Assembly (NCBI GenBank): GCA_964393845.1
Contig: CAYMUX010000007.1
Location: forward strand, 1 to 51,020
From: UBA6902 sp964393845
Lineage (GTDB): Bacteria > Nitrospirota > Thermodesulfovibrionia > UBA6902
Direction: 5' to 3'
Length of the DNA: 51,020 nt
The position numbers and the translations under genes are program-made. The notes under the pieces were generated by a model. The model did not search any database and was not told where the DNA came from. It was given only the letters and a program-made list of their open reading frames with translations. Shown here in pieces: positions 1 to 8,350 of this stretch (within the stretch, counting starts at the first letter, position 1; every line of letters starts with the position of its first letter).

Positions 1-247
1 AGATGCTTGCCAGCATGAAAAGGGCCAAAGCGCCTTTACCCTCCTTTGACAAAGGGAACGCCTTTCCAGTCGGGTCAATGGCGTCATTCCATTGAGGCAT
101 AAAATAAACGAAAAGGAAAAGTCCTAAGCCTAATAAAATAAAAAACACACGCTTCCAGTCAAACGGAACTTTCGGGGTTTCCGCCACGAGTATATCTTGC
201 GGCGCTTCCGGTAACCCCTGAGTTGTCTTGATATCTTTCTCCGCCAT
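1..247 (-). CDS. DASS (SLC13) family anion transporter, N-terminal fragment cut by the window edge
   Basis: The 82 visible residues start MAEKDIKTTQGLPE and hold a charged cytoplasmic tail, one hydrophobic helix (about residues 35-48, VFFILLGLGLFLFVYF) and the segment DPTGKAFPLSKEGKGALAL leading into a second helix. That layout is typical of the N-terminus of sodium-coupled dicarboxylate/sulfate symporters of the divalent anion:sodium symporter family, which sit in the inner membrane. The family call rests on this short stretch only. The gene starts 4 bp after the CBS-protein stop and reads in the same direction, so the two are probably one transcript; the CBS protein could modulate the transporter, which is inference. 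Confidence 0.6.
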   Translation of the reverse strand, partial: MAEKDIKTTQGLPEAPQDILVAETPKVPFDWKRVFFILLGLGLFLFVYFMPQWNDAIDPTGKAFPLSKEGKGALALFMLASI

Positions 248-251
248 GGTA

Positions 252-779
252 TTACCCCCTCCCTTCCAGTATGTTATTTGACAGCTCATCGAAGATTTCT
301 ATCATTCTTACAAGGCCGACAAATTTCTTGTTGTCTTCGAGTACAGGCAGCAGGGCCAGGTCGTTGTGTACCATCAGGTATGCGGCCTTTGTAACAGGAT
401 CATCGGGTGTGACAAAGTGTTTGGTCGGAGTCATAACTTCGCTTATGGGTTTCTCCGCCATTTCCTTTGAATCTTTGTTGAAAAGCGTTTCCCAGAGCAT
501 AGACAATGCTGAATCGTCTTCCGTGTAGCCCTGGGCCTTTGTGGTGGACTTCAAAAATCTGGGCTCAAGACCCCTGAGGATGTTCTTGAAAGACACCGTG
601 CCGACAAGGTTGTACTTTTCATCAAAGACCAGCACAGCCATCGGTTGAAGACATTTTTCTTTGCTGATGAGGGACTTTTTGATAATCCCTATCGCCTGCC
701 TTATTGAGAACCAATAAGGTATGTGGGGGAATTCAAAGACGTCAATCATTAAATCCTTTACCACTTTACTGTTTGACAT
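252..779 (-). CDS. CBS-pair domain protein (copy 1)
   Basis: A 175-residue soluble protein with two CBS motifs, roughly residues 10-75 (SIRQAIGIIKKS ... KYNLVGTVSFKNILRG) and 112-168 (ISEVMTPTKHFVTPDDPV ... LPVLEDNKKFVGLVRMIEI). CBS pairs usually bind adenine nucleotides and regulate a partner. No enzymatic or transport domain is attached. A strong Shine-Dalgarno AAGGAGGT precedes the ATG. A close paralogue lies at 16275-16796 at the end of the sigma54-controlled HK/RR unit; both begin MSNSK and share long identical blocks such as PHIPYWFSIRQAIGIIKKSL. Here the gene sits between a GntR regulator and an anion transporter, so it may tie transporter activity to energy state (inference). Confidence 0.85.
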   Translation of the reverse strand: MSNSKVVKDLMIDVFEFPHIPYWFSIRQAIGIIKKSLISKEKCLQPMAVLVFDEKYNLVGTVSFKNILRGLEPRFLKSTTKAQGYTEDDSALSMLWETLFNKDSKEMAEKPISEVMTPTKHFVTPDDPVTKAAYLMVHNDLALLPVLEDNKKFVGLVRMIEIFDELSNNILEGRG

Positions 780-799
780 AAGACCTCCTTTTTTAAATA

Positions 800-876
800 A
801 GAATTCAGGAGTCAGAATCCAGGAGTCAGAATAAAGACAGTTTTATCTTTTATTCTGACTCCTGTCTCCTGTATTC
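800..876. repeat. Nested hairpin built from AGGAGTCAGAAT units
   Basis: AGGAGTCAGAATAAA (821-835) is exactly complementary to TTTATTCTGACTCCT (849-863). An outer pair, AGAATTCAGGAG and CTCCTGTATTCT, extends the stem with one mismatch. The left arm is itself a direct repeat of the 12-mer unit. It lies just downstream of the GntR gene stop and could act as a terminator or processing stem between gntR and the CBS gene. Related hairpins made of iterated purine-rich heptamers occur at 24445-24519 and 33371-33436. Confidence 0.7.
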
Positions 877-879
877 TAT

Positions 880-1617
880 TCACTGTTTTCTCTCCATTTC
901 TATATAAAACCGAAACCTCTCCGGTCGTTTGATTGAGCGTATGTACATTATCTGCGTTTCTCCCGAATAAAAATGCTGCTCAAGCAGCAGGGCAGGGGAG
1001 CCCTCCGGCATATTAAGAAGCTTTAATTCATCTGGGCCGGGATATGTGATTTCAATATAGTCTTTGACCTTTGTGACCTTGGTTCTGTATTTCTTTTCCA
1101 GAAGCTCAAATATTGAATTATTCACTACATCTTCAGCCAGTAACTGCGGACATAAATGATATGGGATAAATGACTCCTGAAGAAGAATCGGCTCGTTGTC
1201 CGCTATTTGCAGCCGCTTAATATAAATAATGTGTTTGTCTTCCGGAATGCCGAGTTTCACATCCAGATCATCAGTCGGCATAATCATCGTTTGGGCGAGT
1301 AAGGTTGTTGAATAATTTATCCCCGCCTCAAACATAAGCTCTTTGAAACTGGTTGACATCATCAATCCTTCCGGTATGATTCTTTTGCAGACAAAAGTCC
1401 CTTTGCCCTGCTGACGAGTCAGATAGCCCTGTCTTACAAGATCCATTATAGCAATCCTCACTGTAGCCTTGCTGACTTCGTATGTCTTGCACAAATCTTC
1501 TTCCACCGGTATTTGTGAACCCACGCCCCATTCACCGCTCTCTATTTTTTTCTTGAGAATTTCATAAAGCTGAACATATAATTTCTCTGATTTATGTCTG
1601 TCTATTGGATTTTCCAT
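880..1617 (-). CDS. GntR family transcriptional regulator, HutC/UTRA subfamily
   Basis: The 245-residue protein has an N-terminal GntR winged helix (about residues 10-78, including YEILKKKIESGEWGVGSQIP and the helix-turn-helix KTYEVSKATVRIAIMDLVRQGYL, then the wing QQGKGTFV). A UTRA ligand-binding domain follows from about residue 95 to 240 (KRLQIADNEPILLQESFIPYH, GSPALLLEQ). Regulators of this group respond to small metabolites. The ligand cannot be deduced. It is divergent from the PEP-synthase-like gene and upstream of the CBS and DASS genes, so it may control both sides. The intergenic region carries inverted TTATAAT repeats suited to an operator. Confidence 0.88.
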   Translation of the reverse strand: MENPIDRHKSEKLYVQLYEILKKKIESGEWGVGSQIPVEEDLCKTYEVSKATVRIAIMDLVRQGYLTRQQGKGTFVCKRIIPEGLMMSTSFKELMFEAGINYSTTLLAQTMIMPTDDLDVKLGIPEDKHIIYIKRLQIADNEPILLQESFIPYHLCPQLLAEDVVNNSIFELLEKKYRTKVTKVKDYIEITYPGPDELKLLNMPEGSPALLLEQHFYSGETQIMYIRSIKRPERFRFYIEMERKQ

Positions 1618-1641
1618 AATTAACTTTTATAAGAATATAAG

Positions 1642-1688
1642 GTTATAATGTTATAATCAAATTCATTATAATGATATGATATTATAAC
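1642..1688. promoter_or_regulatory. Candidate GntR operator region: clustered GTTATAAT / ATTATAAC inverted repeats
   Basis: GTTATAAT at 1642-1649 and again at 1650-1657 faces ATTATAAT at 1665-1672 and ATTATAAC at 1681-1688. The outermost pair is exactly complementary. The cluster starts 25 bp upstream of the gntR start codon and ends 13 bp before the -35 box of the divergent promoter, a position that would let one regulator repress both directions. Binding by this GntR protein is inferred. Confidence 0.45.
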
Positions 1689-1700
1689 TTTAAAATTAAC

Positions 1701-1729
1701 TTGTCAAGTCTTTTTCCCAGGTTTATAAT
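1701..1729 (+). promoter_or_regulatory. Sigma70-type promoter of the PEP-synthase-like gene
   Basis: TTGTCA (1701-1706), 17-bp spacer, TATAAT (1724-1729). This predicts a start near 1736 and a leader of about 105-150 nt before the coding region, depending on which start codon is used. Confidence 0.6.
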
Positions 1730-1840
1730 TGAATAATGAAATTAAATAGTTAACGGCTGCTATCAACTTCTTTTAAGAAAACAGTGTAGTCCCGTAACAA
1801 TAAATAAATTCAAAATATGGTAAGTTAAATGACATAATTA

Positions 1841-4492
1841 GTGCTGCGGAACCGTGGTGCTGCAGTTCCAAAGCTCTTAATTCACACTATGAAAAGATTT
1901 TTAAAGTTCTTCAGAAAAGCCGCTAAAGGATCAAACCTCAAAGAAAATCTGAAGGAGAGATATTTCGTATTTCAAAACCTTCTCAGTGAAAATAATCATA
2001 TCCTTTCACTAATGGCTGAGATGGAAGGGAAACACTCCGGCGATAGTCCATTCGACAGGCAGTATATCAGTAAGACCGCCATGCTGATTTCCGGGAAGGT
2101 CTCCGGCATTATCGGGTATCTGAACGTTCTCTCTGATGGAAGATATGAGATTTTGAATTCTATCTATGATGATATCAATAAAGAAATCGACAGGCTTTTG
2201 TCCCGCAAGTTTGAGGTACCCAAGAGTGATTTTGTCATCCCGGTTAAAAATCTTATTTCTTCTATGTCGAACATTGCAGGCGGCAAGATGGCGAATTTAG
2301 GTGAAATGAAAACAAACCTGAATCTGCTTGTGCCTGAAGGTTTTGTTATTACCGCTTATGCCTTTGAAAAGTTTCTTGAGCATAACAAACTCAGAGGAAA
2401 GATAACAGATTCTCTGTCATCTCTCAATGTTGAGGACATGGAGAAATTAAATGTGGTCAGCGACGGCATTCAAAAAACTATAGTCGAGGCCGAGCTGCCT
2501 CCGGAATTAGAGGATGCTATACAGCAGGCATATTCAGCCCTATGCAAGGAGGCTGGTGAAGAAGTGCCGGTGTCTGTCAGGAGCAGCGCGGTCCGGGAAG
2601 ACGGGGATTTCAGTTTTGCGGGGCAGTATGCCACCTTTCTCAATGTAAAGGGAGATGCCATCTTATGTGCATACAAAGACGTCGTGGCAAGCCTCTTCAC
2701 CCCACGGGCCATCTTCTACTATAAGACGCAGGGTTTTTCCGAGGAGGAGCTGGTCATGGCTGTCGGCGTGCTGAGAATGATAGATGCAATGTCCGCGGGT
2801 GTCGTATATACAAATGACCCGAATGATCCTGAGAAGAATGCGATAGTCATTAATGCCCTGTTTGGACTTGGAGCGTCCGTAGTTGATGGATCGGCGGATC
2901 CTGATACTTATATTATTGATAAGTCCACCGGAGCTTTTTTAGAAAAAAAGATTACGAACAAACGCACAATGCTTGTATGCGGCGACGAAGCCGACACAAA
3001 AGAAATTGCCGTTCCCCATAGGCTGGGAAGGGAACAGTGCATTTCGGATGAACAGATCATAGAGTTATATAACTGCGCGCTTGCCCTGGAGAAATATTAC
3101 ACCAAATCCCAGGATATAGAGTGGGCGATTGATCACAGAAGCCGGTTGTATATTCTACAGACACGGCCCCTGAGAATGATGAATTCCCAATCTTACACAG
3201 ATAAAATTCCCCCTCAGGTGGACGGTTATAAGGTTCTCCTTGATAAGGGCGTCATTGCCTGCAAGGGCGTAGGGTATGGCAAGGCGTTTGTATTGAGAGA
3301 CGAAAAGGAGTTGAAGGATTTCCCTGATGGCGCGGTGCTTGTGGCAAAGCATACTGATCCGAGGTTTGTAAAAGTGATGAACAAGGCCTCGGCGATTATT
3401 ACTGATATAGGAGGGGTCACAGGTCATATGGCGTCTCTTTCAAGGGAATATCGTGTCCCTACAATTCTGAATACTGGTACCGCGACACGGGACATTGAAA
3501 ACGGTCAGGAGATAACAGTGGATGCCTTCAATTGTAAAATTTATGAAGGCAGAGTCAATGAACTCCTCGAACATGCATGGAACAGGAAGTCCCCTGTTAA
3601 ACGGACACACCTATATTCGATTTTTGACAAGGTGCTGAAATTGATATCCCCTTTAAATTTAGTGGACCCGGACAAGGAATATTTCAAGCCGGAGCTCTGT
3701 AAAACTTTTCACGACATAACGAGGTTTGCCCATGAAACCGCGATGGCCGAGATGTTTCAGACAGGGAAGGGGTTTGAAATCGATAGTGTTGAAGACTTCA
3801 TGTCTGCCATTGCTTATGCAGAGGCAGGCGAGACAAGGGACATAGAGCTGCAGTCGATTGTATTGAAAGCAGGGATCCCGGTTGACGTCCGTTTGATTGA
3901 CGTTGAAGGAGGGGTAAAAGGCAAACCCAAAAAGGCCAGGCCTGATGATATCATTTCAATACCTTTCTCAGCTTTCCTTAAAGGACTGACAAGCATGAGG
4001 TGGCCCGGTCCGACACCTGGGGGGGCGCAAGGGGTGGGCTCAGCCGCGCAAATTTCATCGTTGTCAAGAGAGCAGCTTCGTAAAACGCAGGAAAAGAGTT
4101 ATGCGATTATTTCAAAACATCACATGAATTTCAGCATCAGGCTCGGCTATCACTTTTCCATGGTAGAGGCTTACGCCGGCGAGAATATCAATGACAATTA
4201 TATAAAGTTCTTTTTTAAGGGCGGGGGGGCTGTTGAAGACAGGAAGTTAAGGAGAGTCAGGCTGATAAAGGAAATCCTTGCGGCAATGCATTTCAAGGTG
4301 CATGTTATAGATGATTGTGTAGATGCGATGCTGACCAAGTATGAACAGCCGGACATAGAAAGACATTTAGAGATAATGGGTAAATTCACCGTCTACACAA
4401 AACAACTGGACATGGCCATGTTTAATGATGCGGTTACCGATATGTTCATTGAGGACTTTATCAGGGACCATGTGAAGGGGAAAGGAAGATAA
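1841..4492 (+). CDS. PEP-synthase-like protein: PEP/pyruvate-binding domain plus phosphohistidine domain, with an atypical C-terminus
   Basis: Up to 883 residues. The frame opens with GTG at 1841; an ATG at 1889 (MKRFLKFF) matches the start of the related short protein at 9033-9617 and may be the true start. Neither has a clear Shine-Dalgarno. Residues about 17-130 are a helical N-terminal domain. About 138-470 are a PEP synthase nucleotide-binding domain (GGKMANLGEM, VPVSVRSSAVREDG, ending QTRPLRMM). About 490-590 are the mobile phosphohistidine domain with His529 in GGVTGHMASLSRE. The usual PEP-binding barrel is missing. It is replaced by residues 600-883, which hold an ISPLNLVDP/CKTFHDITRF block, a copy of the FAEAGE-type module (about 650-664) and a terminal domain with RLGYHFSMVEAYAGE and NDNYI. 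It may transfer phosphate within another acceptor system; substrate unknown. Confidence 0.82.
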   Translation: MLRNRGAAVPKLLIHTMKRFLKFFRKAAKGSNLKENLKERYFVFQNLLSENNHILSLMAEMEGKHSGDSPFDRQYISKTAMLISGKVSGIIGYLNVLSDGRYEILNSIYDDINKEIDRLLSRKFEVPKSDFVIPVKNLISSMSNIAGGKMANLGEMKTNLNLLVPEGFVITAYAFEKFLEHNKLRGKITDSLSSLNVEDMEKLNVVSDGIQKTIVEAELPPELEDAIQQAYSALCKEAGEEVPVSVRSSAVREDGDFSFAGQYATFLNVKGDAILCAYKDVVASLFTPRAIFYYKTQGFSEEELVMAVGVLRMIDAMSAGVVYTNDPNDPEKNAIVINALFGLGASVVDGSADPDTYIIDKSTGAFLEKKITNKRTMLVCGDEADTKEIAVPHRLGREQCISDEQIIELYNCALALEKYYTKSQDIEWAIDHRSRLYILQTRPLRMMNSQSYTDKIPPQVDGYKVLLDKGVIACKGVGYGKAFVLRDEKELKDFPDGAVLVAKHTDPRFVKVMNKASAIITDIGGVTGHMASLSREYRVPTILNTGTATRDIENGQEITVDAFNCKIYEGRVNELLEHAWNRKSPVKRTHLYSIFDKVLKLISPLNLVDPDKEYFKPELCKTFHDITRFAHETAMAEMFQTGKGFEIDSVEDFMSAIAYAEAGETRDIELQSIVLKAGIPVDVRLIDVEGGVKGKPKKARPDDIISIPFSAFLKGLTSMRWPGPTPGGAQGVGSAAQISSLSREQLRKTQEKSYAIISKHHMNFSIRLGYHFSMVEAYAGENINDNYIKFFFKGGGAVEDRKLRRVRLIKEILAAMHFKVHVIDDCVDAMLTKYEQPDIERHLEIMGKFTVYTKQLDMAMFNDAVTDMFIEDFIRDHVKGKGR

Positions 4493-4590
4493 ATGGAACC
4501 TTATTTTTTATTATGATACCCCGGATTCGCTGTGAATATCGTTAAACTTAAAGATGCAAAGGGTATAATTGCTCTAAAAGGTGTGAAGTA

Positions 4591-4986
4591 ATGAATAACG
4601 ATGAAGGTAAAAATGTTCCAAGGGTCCGGAACCGCCGCGTCCACATGGCTAATGAAAGGACTTTCCTCGCGTGGATCAGGACGAGCATAGCTATAATGGC
4701 ATTCGGTTTTGTTGTTGAAAGGTTTGCAATATTTACTAAACAGTTTTCTTTTTTTACCGGCAAGGCAGCTGTTGCTCCCTCTGGCGGATATTCAACTGTC
4801 TTTGGGATCATCCTTGTGGCCCTCGGAGCATTGATGGGAGTGCTTGCGTATATAAGATACAAAAAAATGGAGAAACAGATAGACGAGGATACCTACCGGC
4901 CTTCATTAATACTTGATGTCTTACTTGCGATTTCGATCATTGCAATAGGTATCTTTCTGGTGATATATCTGATCCATAGTATATGA
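4591..4986 (+). CDS. DUF202 (YidH-like) inner-membrane protein
   Basis: A 131-residue protein with the DUF202 signature at its start, NERTFLAWIRTSIAIMAFGF (residues about 21-40), and three predicted membrane helices (about 30-48, 68-88, 105-128). Function of the family is unknown. The ATG has an AGGTGTGAAG Shine-Dalgarno. It stands about 100 bp after the PEP-synthase-like gene and 140 bp before the two-component operon, with an inverted repeat in that second gap. Confidence 0.85.
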   Translation: MNNDEGKNVPRVRNRRVHMANERTFLAWIRTSIAIMAFGFVVERFAIFTKQFSFFTGKAAVAPSGGYSTVFGIILVALGALMGVLAYIRYKKMEKQIDEDTYRPSLILDVLLAISIIAIGIFLVIYLIHSI

Positions 4987-5009
4987 ATTGCGGTTTCTGA
5001 TAAGTCCTT

Positions 5010-5058
5010 GGAATGCACACATCCACTACAAGGGGACGGGAATCGGATGTGACATTCC
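5010..5058. promoter_or_regulatory. Inverted repeat between DUF202 gene and two-component operon
   Basis: GGAATGCACACATCC (5010-5024) faces GGATGTGACATTCC (5045-5058), complementary except for one extra base. It could be a weak terminator for the DUF202 gene (no T-run follows) or an operator for the response-regulator gene 70 bp downstream. Neither role can be chosen from sequence. Confidence 0.35.
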
Positions 5059-5127
5059 CGGCAACATTATAATAGAAATAATGTACCGAAACAGGGGCAA
5101 GGACATTATCAGGTTCGAGGTGATGTA

Positions 5128-5802
5128 ATGCGGATACTTGTTATAGAGGATGAGAAGAAGATAACGAATTTTATCGGGCGAGGTTTGAAGGAGGAGGGCT
5201 ATTCCGTCGACGCGGCTTATGACGGTGAAGAGGGGTATTTTCTTGCCTCATCAGAGAAATATGATTTGATCGTACTGGACGTAATGCTTCCCAAAATGGA
5301 CGGACTCAGCCTGTGCAGGAAATTAAGACAGGAAGACAATATTACCCCGATCTTCATGCTCACGGCAAAAGATATGATAAAGGACAAGGTCGCCGGGCTG
5401 GATGCGGGGGCCGATGACTATCTGACCAAGCCCTTTGCATTCGAGGAATTCCTGGCCCGGGTACGCGCCCTTCTGAGAAAGAGGGATGTTCCCAAGTCAA
5501 CGAAACTTCAGGTGGGAGATCTGGCGCTTGATTTGCTGACACACAAAGTCACACGTTCGGGCAAAGAGATAGAATTAACATCCAAAGAATATGCTTTGAT
5601 GGAATATCTGATGCGTAATTCCGGGACCGTAGTGACAAGGACCATGATTTCAGAGCATGTATGGGACATTAACTTCGACACATACACGAATGTAATCGAT
5701 GTATACATAAACTATCTCCGCAATAAGATTGACCGTGATCATAAAATCAAACTGATTCATACGCTCAGGGGAAGAGGGTATATTCTGAAGGAACAGCTTT
5801 AA
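5128..5802 (+). CDS. OmpR/PhoB-family response regulator
   Basis: 224 residues. Receiver domain 1-115 with acidic pair E7/D8, phospho-acceptor D51 (LIVLDVMLPKMDG) and the conserved lysine in YLTKPF. Winged-helix DNA-binding domain about 127-222 (LTSKEYALMEYLMRNSGTVVTRTMISEHVWD ... VDVYINYLRNKID ... TLRGRGYIL). Strong GAGGTGAT Shine-Dalgarno. Paired with the kinase 30 bp downstream. The sequence most resembles heavy-metal or envelope-stress regulators of the CusR/CopR type, but the signal is not shown. Three TTAATC/CTAATC boxes with exact 11-bp spacing at 7343-7370 are a plausible target. Confidence 0.9.
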   Translation: MRILVIEDEKKITNFIGRGLKEEGYSVDAAYDGEEGYFLASSEKYDLIVLDVMLPKMDGLSLCRKLRQEDNITPIFMLTAKDMIKDKVAGLDAGADDYLTKPFAFEEFLARVRALLRKRDVPKSTKLQVGDLALDLLTHKVTRSGKEIELTSKEYALMEYLMRNSGTVVTRTMISEHVWDINFDTYTNVIDVYINYLRNKIDRDHKIKLIHTLRGRGYILKEQL

Positions 5803-5832
5803 ACGCTTGCCGGAAAAGATGCGGGATGTGAT

Positions 5833-7311
5833 ATGTTCATAAAATCCATAAGGTTCAAAATCATTCTCTGGTACATGCTTATACTGGCGCTGACTCTCGG
5901 CGTGTTCAGCATTCTTCTGTACAGGAATTTCAGTCAGAAAATGTACATGAATATAGATGATATACTTCAATCAAGGGTGGAGGGCATTGTTGATTCCATT
6001 GATACGTACTGGGAGGCAGAGAGGCAGGACGCGGTGACAGGCGGGGTGAAAAAAGAGGTATTCAGTAAGCGAAATAATATTAATTTTGTTAGGATCGCCC
6101 AGCGCTGGGTCGAGGAGGAATCGGATGACCCGGCGCTGCTCAACATGATTGTACAGATATATGATTTGGGCGGGAAACTGATAGCGTCTTCAAAGAATAT
6201 GCCGGATATGTTTGTCTTTACTAAGGAGTCGATACTTTCCGAGTTGAAGAAGAAAAGGCATTTTGAGACGGTGCAGACCCAGCTTTCACCCGGCAGCGCT
6301 GCGTCGCTTAGAGTGCTTACCGTGCCGGTTGTTGAAAGTAACAGAATCGCTTATATTGTCCAGGTCGCCAGTCCGCTCCGCACGGTAGATTCGGCGCAGA
6401 GAAATCTCAAAATAATATTATTTATCCTTTTGCCTTTGACCGTTTTCCTGACCGGCATAATCGGAGCGTTTTTGGCGAAGATCGCATTGAATCCCGTAGA
6501 TAAAATAATTGACACCATTCATAAAATCACGGCTGACAGCCTGAAATTAAAGATAGACATCCCGGACACAAGAGATGAGATAAAGAGACTGGCTGACACG
6601 TTTAATGAGATGCTCGGCAGGCTTGAGCATTCCTTTACCACGCAGCGGCAATTTCTTGAAAACTTTGCGCATGAGATAAGGACCCCTCTTGCCGTTCTGC
6701 GCGGCGAGATCGAGGTGACATTGAAAAGAGTCCAGACCGCGGAAGAATATCAAACGGTCCTGGTCAGCAATCTGGAAGAAGTGGTGAGGATTAACAGGAT
6801 TGTGGAAGATTTATTGATACTCGCCCGGTTTGACAGTAGTACGATCATCCTTGAAAAGCAGAGAGTGGATTTGGGCGTTTTCCTTGGAATGATAGTTGAT
6901 GATATGAAGGTGCTGGCAGAGCAGAAAAATATAATCATTAACTTCAGTGCACCGCATGACGTGATTATATATGGGGACGAAAACCAGCTGAAGAGACTTT
7001 TTATCAATCTTCTGGACAATGCAATAAAATATACTCCGGACAACTGTACCGTTACAGTGAGCGCAGAGCCTGAAAACGATTATTCAAAGATAGTATTTAA
7101 AGACACAGGGATGGGAATACCATCCGGCGAGACAGGTCATATTTTTGACCGCTTTTACCGCATGGATAAAGCCCGGAAAAAACCGGGATATGGCCTCGGC
7201 TGGAGCATCGCCAAATCTATCGCTGAAGCCCATAAGGTCAGAATTGAAGTAGTCAGCGCTGTAAATCAGGGCACTACCTTTACTGTCTTCCTTCCCATTG
7301 ATCATGTCTGA
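5833..7311 (+). CDS. Membrane sensor histidine kinase partnered with the OmpR-type regulator
   Basis: 492 residues. Membrane helices at about 8-28 and 192-215 flank a periplasmic sensor of about 165 residues. Then HAMP (about 215-265, ALNPVDKIIDTIHKITADSL), HisKA with His280 in NFAHEIRTPLAVLRGE, and HATPase_c (N box DNAIKYTP, G1 DTGMGIP, F box FDRFYRMD). The G2 box reads GYGLGWSIAKSIAEAH: the second conserved leucine of GLGL is tryptophan, a mild departure in the ATP lid. Start ATG has only a weak ribosome site. It probably phosphorylates D51 of the preceding regulator. Confidence 0.9.
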   Translation: MFIKSIRFKIILWYMLILALTLGVFSILLYRNFSQKMYMNIDDILQSRVEGIVDSIDTYWEAERQDAVTGGVKKEVFSKRNNINFVRIAQRWVEEESDDPALLNMIVQIYDLGGKLIASSKNMPDMFVFTKESILSELKKKRHFETVQTQLSPGSAASLRVLTVPVVESNRIAYIVQVASPLRTVDSAQRNLKIILFILLPLTVFLTGIIGAFLAKIALNPVDKIIDTIHKITADSLKLKIDIPDTRDEIKRLADTFNEMLGRLEHSFTTQRQFLENFAHEIRTPLAVLRGEIEVTLKRVQTAEEYQTVLVSNLEEVVRINRIVEDLLILARFDSSTIILEKQRVDLGVFLGMIVDDMKVLAEQKNIIINFSAPHDVIIYGDENQLKRLFINLLDNAIKYTPDNCTVTVSAEPENDYSKIVFKDTGMGIPSGETGHIFDRFYRMDKARKKPGYGLGWSIAKSIAEAHKVRIEVVSAVNQGTTFTVFLPIDHV

Positions 7312-7342
7312 AGTTTCCCGTCTGCGATAAGATTAGAAAGTT

Positions 7343-7370
7343 TTAATCTTCCTCTAATCCCGGTTTAATC
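7343..7370 (+). promoter_or_regulatory. Three direct repeats with 11-bp period: OmpR-type binding boxes
   Basis: TTAATC at 7343, CTAATC at 7354 and TTAATC at 7365: equal 11-bp steps put the boxes on one face of the helix, as in known PhoB/OmpR-family operators. A promoter-like TTGTTA (7375) follows directly. The array sits immediately downstream of the kinase gene and upstream of two small exported proteins, so it is likely the target of the adjacent regulator. Confidence 0.5.
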
Positions 7371-7374
7371 AGCG

Positions 7375-7402
7375 TTGTTATAAACTTACATCAGAGTATA
7401 TC
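7375..7402 (+). promoter_or_regulatory. Weak sigma70-type promoter next to the OmpR-type boxes
   Basis: TTGTTA (7375-7380), 16-bp spacer, TATATC (7397-7402). Both hexamers are imperfect, as expected for an activator-dependent promoter. Predicted leader to the ATG at 7494 is about 85 nt. Confidence 0.35.
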
Positions 7403-7493
7403 CAGTAAGAGAGATAAAGCGCGGATATGATCTCTTGTAATCATTCACCGGCGCGGTTTTCTTTCAGGCGGGACAAAGGAGGAAAAGAGCGGC

Positions 7494-7853
7494 ATGAGAA
7501 ATATGATAGGCGTCTCCATCGCCAGTATTCTCCTGATATGGGCTGCAAGCATCGGTATTGCGAGGAATGCAGACGGGAAAACTATTACTAAAGACAGTAT
7601 AGCAACTTTTACCGGTACAGTTAGTTCCATCTCAATCGCAGATAAAGTAAGGGGAACGAGATCGGAAATAGTTGTAACAGATGCGAAAAGCGGGAAGAAA
7701 GTTTTCCTTATAACTGCAACTACGACTTTGTATGGAGTAAAGTCAGCGCCTCTGATACTGGATAAAATCAGAAAAGACGATAAGGTAAAAGTGAAATACA
7801 GGACGACAAAAGAAGGCATCGATGAGGCCGTTTCCGTGAGGATAGAGCCTTAG
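7494..7853 (+). CDS. Small exported protein, likely beta-barrel/OB-like (DUF5666-like)
   Basis: 119 residues with a signal peptide (about 1-24, hydrophobic IGVSIASILLIWAASIGIA). The mature part is beta-rich: TFTGTVSSISIADK, SEIVVTDAKSGKKVFLIT, DDKVKVKYRTTKEG. The pattern of a short TG-V-strand start and a final D-KVKVKY strand matches the next protein and the loosely defined DUF5666 group. No catalytic residues are visible. It lies directly behind the OmpR-type boxes, so it is probably an envelope-stress output of the 5128/5833 system. Confidence 0.65.
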   Translation: MRNMIGVSIASILLIWAASIGIARNADGKTITKDSIATFTGTVSSISIADKVRGTRSEIVVTDAKSGKKVFLITATTTLYGVKSAPLILDKIRKDDKVKVKYRTTKEGIDEAVSVRIEP

Positions 7854-7902
7854 TTATCTATCCTGGAATAGATAAATTTATTTCTGAAAGGAGGTGATAC
7901 AT

Positions 7903-8283
7903 ATGAAAAAGGCAATAGTGGTTGTACTTTCGCTCGTGTTTGTATTTGCCCTGGCCGGCATATCTTTTGCGGCAGAGAAGAAAGAGGCTGCAAAGCATGT
8001 AACAGGCGAGGTCGCGGCGGTTGACGCAAATGCCAAGACGGTTACTGTTAAGGCTGGAAAGCATGATGTTGTGGTGTCCGTTGATGACAAAACAAAGATA
8101 TCAGCGGGAAAGGAAGCAAAGACCCTAGCCGACGTAAAAGCCGGCGAGACGGTTTCTGTAAAATATACAGAGGCCGGCGGCAAGAACACTGCCGAGAGTG
8201 TAGATATTCATGCAGCAAAGAAGCATGAAGCGGCTCCTGCAGCAAAACACGAAGCAGCTCCTGTAACTGAAAAGAAGAAATAA
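7903..8283 (+). CDS. Small exported DUF5666-like protein with Lys/His/Ala-rich tail
   Basis: 126 residues from ATG 7903. An upstream in-frame GTG at 7894 lies inside the Shine-Dalgarno GAAAGGAGGTGAT and is not the start. Signal peptide about 1-23 ending in SFA-A. Mature residues about 32-80 form a small beta domain (HVTGEVAAVDANAKTVTVKA, GETVSVKYTEAGGKN). The tail is low complexity with two AAKHEAAP-type repeats and ends EKKK; His and Glu there could bind metal, which is speculative. Cotranscribed with the preceding paralogue-like gene. Confidence 0.75.
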   Translation: MKKAIVVVLSLVFVFALAGISFAAEKKEAAKHVTGEVAAVDANAKTVTVKAGKHDVVVSVDDKTKISAGKEAKTLADVKAGETVSVKYTEAGGKNTAESVDIHAAKKHEAAPAAKHEAAPVTEKKK

Positions 8284-8306
8284 TCTTTTTGCAGGACGAA
8301 CAATAC

Positions 8307-8350
8307 ATAATGCCTCCTCTGGTTCGTCATTTTACCAGGGGAGGCATTAT
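8307..8350 (+). terminator. 17-bp hairpin that also holds the ribosome site of the DedA gene
   Basis: ATAATGCCTCCTCTGGT (8307-8323) pairs with ACCAGGGGAGGCATTAT (8334-8350), one wobble, 10-nt loop. No long T-run follows, so it is either a partial terminator for the exported-protein genes or an RNA switch: the right arm contains GGGGAGG, the only Shine-Dalgarno of the next gene, and would hide it when folded. Confidence 0.5.

Noticed and set aside
7105..7215. Kinase at 5833-7311 as inactive because of GLGW in the G2 box
   Set aside because: The other boxes are intact and a single Leu to Trp change does not by itself predict loss of ATP binding.
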